A DNA stretch of 64,000 nt from CAYQQU01 sp964419545 (GTDB lineage: Bacteria; Bacteroidota; Bacteroidia; Chitinophagales; Saprospiraceae), in the NCBI GenBank assembly GCA_964419545.1, contig CAYQQU010000019.1:1-64000 (forward strand), written 5' to 3'. Of this stretch, positions 52,605 through 60,900 are shown in pieces. Within the stretch, counting starts at the first letter, position 1, and each line of letters opens with the position of its first letter. A model generated the notes under the pieces. That model was not told the DNA's origin. It made no database searches and saw only the letters and a program-made list of their open reading frames with translations. A program made the translations under genes and the position numbers.

Positions 52605-55600
52605 ATGCAAGGGAAAGGAATAGTGAGGTTCTTCCTCGTGGTGTTGACGCTCGTAGTACTCATCCAGTATCTCTTCATTCTCCCCACCCAACGAGTGGAG
52701 AACGCCGCCGATGAGTACGCCCAAAGCGTTAGCGCCGATGAGCCGGAAGGACAAAAAAAACCGGTCTACAAAAAGGCCTACGCGGACTTTTTGGACTCGA
52801 TGTCAACCGAAGAGGTGTTTCGCATCCCGCTACTGAAAAGCTACACCTACCAGGACCTGAAAGGCCAACAGCTCGCACTGGGCCTCGACCTCAAAGGCGG
52901 CATGAGCGTCGTGCTGCAGGTCGACCTGCGCAACTTTATCAGAGCCCTCGCCAACAACAGCAAAGATCCGACTTTTGAAGCTGCTATCCGCCAAGCCTCC
53001 GAAGCGCAAAAAAACGCCCAAGCCGACTTCATCAGCCTCTTTTCCGACGCCTGGAACGAACTGTCGGGCGAGAAGAAACTGGCGCCCATCTTCGCCCGCA
53101 ACGAAGCCCTGCGCGATCAGATCAACTTCGAAACTTCCGACGGCGAAGTGATCCGCATCATTCGCTCCAAAGCGGACGAAACGGTAGACCTGACCTTCAA
53201 GCTGCTTAAAGAACGTATCGATAAACTGGGCGTCACCCAGCCCAACGTTTCCCTCGACGCCGCACGCGACCTGATCATCGTCGAACTGCCCGGCATCGAC
53301 AACCCCGAACGCGCGCGCACCTTCCTTCAGGCCGCCGCCAACCTGGAGTTCTGGGACGTCTGGCGCATCACCGACGCGGGCATCATCCAGTCGTTCGTCG
53401 AAGCCAACGAACGCCTCGCCCTCACGGAAAGCGGCAGGGATACCCTCGAAAAGGAGATCGCCCGCATCGACACCACCTACGTCATCGATTCGCTGGGCAA
53501 CGAGGATCGCTCCCAGATCGCCAGCATCGATACGACATACGTTGAAAATAATGTCGAGCAGGGGCCGCTCTTCGATATCTTCACCCTCAACCAGCAAGGC
53601 TCCCTGGGCCTCGCCGTGATGGGCACCGCCGAAAAGAACAAGCGCGACCGCATCTCGGAGATGCTGAACCGCCCCGATATCAAATCGCTCTTCCCGCCCA
53701 ACCTCGTCTTCCGCTGGGCAAAAGATCCGGTCAAAGACTTCGAGACGGGCGAGATGACCAACCAATACGAACTCTACGCCCTGCGCCTGGAACGAGGCAC
53801 TCAGAAAGCCCCACTGACCGGCGACCACGTCATCGACGCCAGCGCCAATCCCGATCCGCAGAACCCGAACGAAGTGGTCGTCTCGCTGAAAATGGACGGC
53901 ACGGGCACCAAGATATGGGCGCAGATGACGCGGGAAAACGCCCAGGATAACAACCGCGAAATCGCCATCCTGCTCGATAGCCAGGTGGTCTCCGCACCGC
54001 GGGTCATCAACCCCATCGAGGGCGGCGACTCCCAGATCACGGGCAACTTCACGCTGCAGGAAGCCAAAGACCTCGCCAACATCCTCCAGGTCGGCAAACT
54101 GCCCGTCGAAACGCGCATCATCCAGGAATCACTCGTCGGGCCTTCCCTCGGGCAGGAAAACATCAACCGCAGCGTCCAGGCCCTCGCGATCGGCTTCCTG
54201 ATCGTCCTCGTCTTTATGATCGTCTACTACGGCGGTTCGGGTATCATCTCGATCATCGCCCTGTTCCTCAACCTGTTCTTCATCTTCGGCGTTCTGGCCA
54301 GCATCAACGCAGTATTGACACTGCCGGGCATAGCCGGTATCGTACTGACCATCGGTATGGCCGTCGACGCCAACGTGATCATCTACGAACGGGTGCGGGA
54401 AGAAATACGCGAAGGCAAATCGCTATTGATGGCGATCGCGGACGGCTTCAAGAACTCTTACTCGGCTATCATCGACGCCAACGTCACCACCATCCTCACC
54501 GCTATCGTCCTCGCTTACTTCGGCCAGGGCCCGATCAAAGGTTTCGCCGTAGTCCTGGGCATCGGCGTGGTTTCCTCGCTCTTTACCGCCGTACTGGTGG
54601 GCCGGATGATCACCGAATGGTGGACGAGCAAAGGACGCAACCTCACCTACAGCACCCGCTTGTCGGAAAATGCCTTCGCCAACCTGAAAGTCGATTGGCT
54701 GGGCAAACGCCGGATCGCTTATGTGATCTCCGGCACGATTCTCGTGCTCGGCATCGCCTCTTTCTTCGTCCGCGGCTTCGAACTCGGCGTAGATTTCAAA
54801 GGGGGCTATTCCTACAACATCACTTTCGACCAACCGGTGGACGTCGGCGAACTGCGCACCACCCTCACCGAAGCTTTTAACGGCAACATCCCGGTCGTAA
54901 AAGCCGTCGATACCGAAAATACCTATAACGTGGTCACCGATTACCTGGTGGACGACGACCGGGAAGAGGCGGCCAACCTGGTGATGCAGGCCCTGTACGA
55001 CGGGGTCAATACCGTTATGGGCGGAAATGTCGACCTGGAACAGTTCAAAGACCCGGACGGCGACGGTACGCACGTAGCCAGCTCCAGTAAGGTGGGGCCG
55101 ACCATCGCCGACGATATCCAGGAAAGCGCCTACTACGCGACGATCTTCGCCCTACTGCTGATCTTCCTCTATATCTTTATCCGCTTCAGCAAATGGCAAT
55201 ACAGCCTCGGCGCCGTGGCGGCCCTCTTCCACGATACGCTGATCGTGATGAGCGTCTTCTCCATCTTCCACGGCATCCTGCCATTCTCGCTGGAGATCGA
55301 CCAGCCCTTCATCGCCGCGATACTGACCGTGATCGGTTACTCGATCAACGATACCGTGGTGGTGTTCGACCGCATTCGGGAGTTCCTGAATATGTACACC
55401 AAGAAAGAGAAGAACGAAGTGATCAATATGGCCGTTAACAGCACGGTGAGCCGTACGATAATCACCTCGCTCACTACCCTCTTCGTCGTGCTGATCCTCT
55501 TCGTTTTTGGCGGAACGAGCATCAAAGGCTTTGCCTTCGCCCTGCTCATCGGCATCATCGTGGGTACGTACTCTTCGATCTTCGTTGCCACACCGATCAT

Positions 55601-55679
55601 GTCCGACCTGACCGGCGAACTGAAGCCGAAGGAAACGAAGAAGAAAAGCTTCTCCAAAGCGGCGCAATCCGCACGGTAG
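52605..55679 (+). CDS. secDF: protein translocase SecDF fusion
   Basis: A 1024-residue fused SecD-SecF protein with twelve membrane helices. It uses proton motive force to pull exported proteins through Sec. The SecD part (about 1-670) has the first helix, a large periplasmic domain with a long inserted stretch (DTTYVIDSLGNEDRSQI), and the LVVGP-type motif ESLVGPSLGQENI followed by IDANVTTILTAIVLAYFGQG. The SecF part (about 690-1010) has GVDFKGGYSYNITF and GYSINDTVVVFDRIRE. The cluster sequence ends with a charged tail rich in Lys. It supplies the Sec step that precedes T9SS export of nearby adhesins. Confidence 0.95.
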   Translation: MQGKGIVRFFLVVLTLVVLIQYLFILPTQRVENAADEYAQSVSADEPEGQKKPVYKKAYADFLDSMSTEEVFRIPLLKSYTYQDLKGQQLALGLDLKGGMSVVLQVDLRNFIRALANNSKDPTFEAAIRQASEAQKNAQADFISLFSDAWNELSGEKKLAPIFARNEALRDQINFETSDGEVIRIIRSKADETVDLTFKLLKERIDKLGVTQPNVSLDAARDLIIVELPGIDNPERARTFLQAAANLEFWDVWRITDAGIIQSFVEANERLALTESGRDTLEKEIARIDTTYVIDSLGNEDRSQIASIDTTYVENNVEQGPLFDIFTLNQQGSLGLAVMGTAEKNKRDRISEMLNRPDIKSLFPPNLVFRWAKDPVKDFETGEMTNQYELYALRLERGTQKAPLTGDHVIDASANPDPQNPNEVVVSLKMDGTGTKIWAQMTRENAQDNNREIAILLDSQVVSAPRVINPIEGGDSQITGNFTLQEAKDLANILQVGKLPVETRIIQESLVGPSLGQENINRSVQALAIGFLIVLVFMIVYYGGSGIISIIALFLNLFFIFGVLASINAVLTLPGIAGIVLTIGMAVDANVIIYERVREEIREGKSLLMAIADGFKNSYSAIIDANVTTILTAIVLAYFGQGPIKGFAVVLGIGVVSSLFTAVLVGRMITEWWTSKGRNLTYSTRLSENAFANLKVDWLGKRRIAYVISGTILVLGIASFFVRGFELGVDFKGGYSYNITFDQPVDVGELRTTLTEAFNGNIPVVKAVDTENTYNVVTDYLVDDDREEAANLVMQALYDGVNTVMGGNVDLEQFKDPDGDGTHVASSSKVGPTIADDIQESAYYATIFALLLIFLYIFIRFSKWQYSLGAVAALFHDTLIVMSVFSIFHGILPFSLEIDQPFIAAILTVIGYSINDTVVVFDRIREFLNMYTKKEKNEVINMAVNSTVSRTIITSLTTLFVVLILFVFGGTSIKGFAFALLIGIIVGTYSSIFVATPIMSDLTGELKPKETKKKSFSKAAQSAR

Positions 55680-55685
55680 AACGCC

Positions 55686-55742
55686 AACCCCGGATCATCC
55701 ATGGAGCAATCTTTTGCGATAAAACCATGAATAGCCCGGTTA
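55686..55742. repeat. shrunken remnant of MITE-like family
   Basis: AACCCCGGATCATCCATGG (55686-55704) and CCATGAATAGCCCGGTTA (55725-55742) resemble the 19-bp ends of copies A and B, with a few changes, and bracket only 20 bases. This looks like an internally deleted copy. Confidence 0.5.
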
Positions 55743-55752
55743 CCCAACTGAA

Positions 55753-55788
55753 CATCCCGAATGTTGACTACCGTCAATGTTCGGGATG
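55753..55788 (+). terminator. probable secDF terminator
   Basis: CATCCCGAATGTTGAC and GTCAATGTTCGGGATG pair with two mismatches around TACC, and TCTTGTTT follows. It lies 74 bases after the secDF stop. Confidence 0.55.
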
Positions 55789-55826
55789 TCTTGTTTAGAC
55801 GACAACAATACTTTTACCCGGGGCGT

Positions 55827-55834
55827 TAATTTTG
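55827..55834 (+). promoter_or_regulatory. candidate -7 box for the PorE-like gene
   Basis: TAATTTTG matches TAnnTTTG, 41 bases before the ATG at 55876 and just after the secDF terminator. Confidence 0.5.
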
Positions 55835-55875
55835 GGAGATCTATTCAAACCGGATACGCAGATATCGAACGAAAA

Positions 55876-57876
55876 ATGAAAAATATTATCCGCCCCTTTT
55901 CGGCGCCGGTCACCTCCGCACTGCTCCTCTCCCTGCTTGTGGCCGCCTGCACCTACACACAAAAAGTACGCGACGGCCGCACGGCTTACGAGGTCAAACA
56001 GTACGCCGTAGCTACTGAACTGCTGCGCAAAGAATACCGGAAAGCCAAAAGCCGCGTCGAAAAAGGAAAGATCGCTTACCTCCTCGGTAAATCCTACGAA
56101 GAGATCAACGAAAGCGAAAAGTCGATCGACTGGTTCATGACCGCCTATAACAACGCCTACGGGGTCGATGCGCTGCGCGACTACGCCTACGCCCTGAAAA
56201 AGGCCGAGCGCTACCAGGAAGCCATCGACGCTTTCCGCAACCTCGGCATCGAGATCGGCAGCCCCTACGAATACCGGCGCGAGATCAACGCCTGCGAGGT
56301 GGCCATGGGTTGGCGAGAGTCCGACCGCCGCCAGTACCGGGTGGAACTCCTGCCCTTCAACAGCAAATTCGCCGACTACTCCCCTACCGTTTATAAGGGC
56401 AACCAGTTGGTCATCACCTCCGACCGGGCCGCCAGCACCGGGAAGGATACCTACAACTGGACGGGCAACGCCTTCTCCGACCTCTTCCTCGTCGACCTCA
56501 ATTCCAACAATATCGCCGGGTTCGATCAGGCACTGAATTCGCCGCATAACGAAGGCACCATCGCCTTTTCCCAAAGCTACGACGAGGTGTACTTCACGCG
56601 CTGCTTCGGCGGAAAAAAAGAAGACGCCTACTGCAAACTGATGGAGAGTAAAAACCGGGGCAACAGCTGGACGGCGCCCCGGGTGCTCGATTTCGTCGAG
56701 GACGGCGTCAACTACGGCCACCCCTCCCTTTCCGCCGACGGACAGGAACTCTATTTTTCCTGCAACCACCCCGACGGCTGGGGCGGCTACGATATCTACC
56801 TCAGCCGTAAAACACCCGAAGGCTGGGGGCAGCCCAAACTGCTCGGGCGCAGCGTCAATACGCCTGGCGACGAAAAGTTTCCTTTTATCGACGGGGATAC
56901 CCTGTACTTTAGCTCCAACCGCCATACCGGCATGGGCGGGCTCGACGTCTTCCGGGTCTACCGCCTGAACAATGGTTCCTGGTCGCCGCCCTACAACCTG
57001 TTACCCCCGATCAACTCCGGGGGCGACGACTTCGGCTTCGTCATCGATTACCAGGCGCCGGTTTCCGGTGAAGTGCTGCAATCCGGATATTTCTCCTCCA
57101 CCCGTAACGACGGTTTCGGCAGCGACGATATTTACCGCTTCGAAAAGATCGTGCTGCCTCCCGAACCGGAACCGGAAGTCGTCGCCGAAGAAGAACCGGA
57201 ATACCAGCTCCTGCTGAACGGATACGTGCTGGAGAAGATCTACGAAGATCCCGGCAACCCCAATAGCAAGGTGCTCGGACGCCGGCCCCTGCCCGACGCC
57301 AGGGTAACCGTCCAGAAAGGATCGGAGACGAAAACCTTCACCGTAGCGGAAGACGGGCTTTTTACCATGGAGCTGGATGAAAACGCGGATTATGAGTTCC
57401 TCGCCGCCAAGCCGGATTACCTCAATAACGACGCCCGGTTTTCTACCAAAGGCATCGGCAAAGACCCCAACCGGCCGGTACAAACTTTTGAGATCGAGAT
57501 CGTGCTCGACCGCATCTTCGTCAACCAGGAAATCGTGCTGGAAAACATCTACTACGACTTCGACCGCTGGGAAATTCGCGACGATGCCGAACCTACGCTC
57601 AACGAACTGACCGCCAACCTCAAACTGAATCCCGATATCCGCATCCAGCTCGGATCGCATACCGACTGCCGGGGCAACAACCGCTACAACGAAGTGCTGT
57701 CGCAACGCCGCGCCCAGTCGGCCGTCGACTACCTGATCGCCCAGGGCATCGACCCCGTCCGGCTGGAAGCCAAAGGCTACGGAGAAGAACAACCGGCCGT
57801 AGACTGCATCTGCGCCCGCTGTACGGAAGAAGAACACCAGTCTAACCGGCGCACTACGTTCAAGATTATCCAATGA
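55876..57876 (+). CDS. PorE-like lipoprotein (TPR, propeller, CRD, OmpA)
   Basis: A 666-residue lipoprotein (lipobox LLVAAC, Cys25). Domains in order are: TPR repeats (about 30-150: AYEVKQYAVATELLRKEYRKA), a PD40-type beta-propeller (about 155-430: SYDEVYFTRCFGG; YFSCNHPDGWGGYDIYLS; YFSSNRHTGMGGLDVFRV), a carboxypeptidase-regulatory-like domain (about 440-545) and an OmpA domain (about 555-666, SHTDCRGNNRYNEVLSQRRAQSAVDYL). This order is that of PorE, a T9SS component of Porphyromonas gingivalis; paralogues of other function exist. The ATG at 55876 is chosen as the start of the signal peptide. Confidence 0.85.
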   Translation: MKNIIRPFSAPVTSALLLSLLVAACTYTQKVRDGRTAYEVKQYAVATELLRKEYRKAKSRVEKGKIAYLLGKSYEEINESEKSIDWFMTAYNNAYGVDALRDYAYALKKAERYQEAIDAFRNLGIEIGSPYEYRREINACEVAMGWRESDRRQYRVELLPFNSKFADYSPTVYKGNQLVITSDRAASTGKDTYNWTGNAFSDLFLVDLNSNNIAGFDQALNSPHNEGTIAFSQSYDEVYFTRCFGGKKEDAYCKLMESKNRGNSWTAPRVLDFVEDGVNYGHPSLSADGQELYFSCNHPDGWGGYDIYLSRKTPEGWGQPKLLGRSVNTPGDEKFPFIDGDTLYFSSNRHTGMGGLDVFRVYRLNNGSWSPPYNLLPPINSGGDDFGFVIDYQAPVSGEVLQSGYFSSTRNDGFGSDDIYRFEKIVLPPEPEPEVVAEEEPEYQLLLNGYVLEKIYEDPGNPNSKVLGRRPLPDARVTVQKGSETKTFTVAEDGLFTMELDENADYEFLAAKPDYLNNDARFSTKGIGKDPNRPVQTFEIEIVLDRIFVNQEIVLENIYYDFDRWEIRDDAEPTLNELTANLKLNPDIRIQLGSHTDCRGNNRYNEVLSQRRAQSAVDYLIAQGIDPVRLEAKGYGEEQPAVDCICARCTEEEHQSNRRTTFKIIQ

Positions 57877-57903
57877 CATAGGGTAGCCCCGCAACCGTCA
57901 GGC

Positions 57904-60900
57904 CTACTCTACTTTAACCCACCGCCCGGCGTAGACGGTCCGGCCTTCGTATTGCAGTTGCAGAAAATAAGTACCCGCCGGAAGTGCGACCGCCGACAAC
58001 TCGTACTGCCCCGTTCCCGGCAGCCGCCGCGACCATAACGGCCGCCCCAGGAGGTCGAACAGGCGGCAGCTCAACGGTCCGGAACCGATGCGGCCTTCGA
58101 TCAGCAGGGTAAGCTCGTCTTTTCCGGGGTTCGGAAACATCTTCACAGCGGTCAGCAGACCGGCCTCCTGAGTGTTGGTGACGAGGATGGAGTCCGCCCG
58201 CTGGCACAAGTTGTTGTCGGTTACCGTGCAAACGTACCACCCCTCACTGCTGAGTTCAGTCGTCGATCCTTCGGAGCCGGTATTCCAGAGATAAGTATAG
58301 GGCGGCGTACCGCCGAAAGTCGCAGCGGTCGCCAGGTCTTCTTCGAGGGAGAGCACAACTTCCAGCGGACCGGGTTCGAGGACCATCAGCTCGTAGAGCT
58401 GGGTACAGCCGGTATCGTCGGCTACCTCCAGCTGATAAACGCCGGCCGCCAGGTCGTCCACGCGAGGCTGTCCCGTACTGATCACTTGTCCCTGCCACCG
58501 CCAGATATATTGATAAGGCGTGACGCCCCCGTTGACCTCCACCTCGATCGCACCGTCGTCGAAACCGAAGCAACTGACCGAATCGACGAAGGTCGATACT
58601 TCGATCTCCGCTTCCGGTTCGGTGACGGCAAAACTGCCGAAAACGACTGCACAGCCTACCGAATCGGTGACGGTAACGGTGTAAAGCCCCGCCGGCAGTC
58701 CGGCCGGATCTTCTTCCGTACTGCCGTTACTCCAGGTAAAATCCAATGGCTGCACCCCTCCGCCAACCACCAGGTCGATGTATCCGGTGCTGTCTCCCCG
58801 GCAGAGCACCGGCGCCACCTCGACCGAATCGAGCACAATCGCTTCTCCGCCTACCGTTTCCAGGGTGGTAGCAGGCAAAGAATCGATACATCCCAACGCA
58901 TCGGTAGCCACGCCCAGGTATTGCCCGGGTTGACTGGTCACCAGATCGGACAAATTGCTAACCTGCTGGCCGGAACTGTCGTACCAGGCAAATGTATAGG
59001 GCGGCACGCCGCCCAGGGTCGTACTGAAGATAGCCCCCGGTTCGCAGGCGATCTGATGCACGCTGTCGCGCCGGTGCACCAGTATGGGAGGATTGGGACT
59101 GGCGATCGTAACAGATTCGATCGTACAGAGCGACGACAGGTCCGTGACGGTTACCGAATAATTACCCGGCGGCAGGGCATCTACCGTCACCGTATTATTG
59201 AAGGTCTGAAAAGTATCGGTGTTGCTGAAGAAAAAGAAATAGGGGCCGGCCCCTCCCGAGATGGCGGCGGTCATCGAACCGTCACTAAAACCATTGCAGG
59301 TAACGGGGTCCACAAAGAACGTATCCAGCTGGATCGGCGGAATGTAATCGCGCACCTTGATCGAAGTGACCAAATCTTCGCAACCGTTGGCATCGCTCAC
59401 CAGCAATTCGTAGTCGCCCGAAGGCACATCGACCAGCAAGCTGTCGGTGCTGCCGTCACTCCAGAAGAAAGCATAGGGCGGCGTCCCCCCGGTGACTTCG
59501 GGGATCAACCGATTGAACAGGGAGACGGCGCAGGGATCGTTCAACTCTACGGTGACCTCCGCCTCCAGCGGTTCGGGCTCGGCGATCAGAAAAGTCGTAT
59601 CCACCGGGCAGCCGTTGGCGTCCGAAAGCTGTAACCGGTATTCTCCGGCGCCCAGGTTGTAGAGGTCCTCCGTATCATCCGCCACACCGACCCAGTCGAT
59701 CGCGTAGGGCGGCGTCCCGCCTTGTGGCGTGATCTCGATAAAACCGCTGGTTTCTCCGGCGCAGAGGATGTCACTGCGGGCGTCCAGCTGTACGGTCAGC
59801 GGATCGGGCTCGGCAAGCTCGATCACCGGTGATTCGAAAACGCAGGAATCGCTGTCGACGATGGTCAACTGCAAACTGGAAGCGGGCAGCCCGAAGCGAT
59901 CCAGCATGGTCACGCCGTCGCTCCACCGGTAGGCAAAAGGCGGCGTTCCGGCCGCCGTAAGGTTGACGTCGATGAGGCCGTCGGGAATGCCGAAACAGCT
60001 GGGGTCCTGTACGAAATAATTCGCAGCGAACACCTGAGGCGCCAGTATCTGGAAGGCGGTATCGTAAACGCACTCCCGCCCGTCGGTGATGGTAACGCGA
60101 TACGTGGAATCTGCCTTCAGAAACTGTATCGTCGAATCGGCGCTACCGGTAGACCACTCAAAAAGGAACGGCTCTACCCCTTCGGGGCTGATGGCGATGC
60201 TGCCGGTATGCGGCCCTTCGCAATCGGGCGCGATCAACTCGACGTCGAGCTCGAAGGAAGTTTCCGCCGTCAGGGTAACGCTCAGGGAGTCGACCGGGCA
60301 GTCGTTGGCGTCCGAAACCGTCACCTGGTACGTACCGACTTCCACGGCCGTAAGCAGGCTGTCGGGCAAACCGGTGCTCCAAAGGTAGGCGTACGGCGCT
60401 GCGCCGCCGCTTGCCCCCACGCGCACTTCGCCGGTGCGTTCTCCCACGCAGGTCGGGTTTTCCAGGTCCAGCACTTCTAGCGATAAGGGGCCGGGCTGAC
60501 CTATTGCAAAAGCCAGGCTGGCGGAACAGCCGTTAAAATCGGTGATCGTCAGGCTGTAATTACCGGCGGAGGCCTGCGTAAGCGCAGGGGCCGTCACCCC
60601 GGTATTCCATTCGTACTGATAGGGCGGTGTTCCTCCCTGGCCACTGGCCAGTACCAGGCCGTCGTTGTATTCAAAACAGGAGGGTTCGCGTAAGGAATCC
60701 AGCACTACCGCCAGGGGCGGCGGTGCGTCCAGAGCGAAGGTGTCGGTGAGAACGCAGCCGTTGGCATCCGTTATTTCCGCGATGTAACTCCCCTCGGCGA
60801 GTCCGTCGTTCGCCGTCCCGCCGGGTGCGCCGTTCCAGCTTACCGAATAGCCGGGCGTTCCGTCGAAGATCGTCAAAGCAATGCTTCCATCGGCCGCCGC

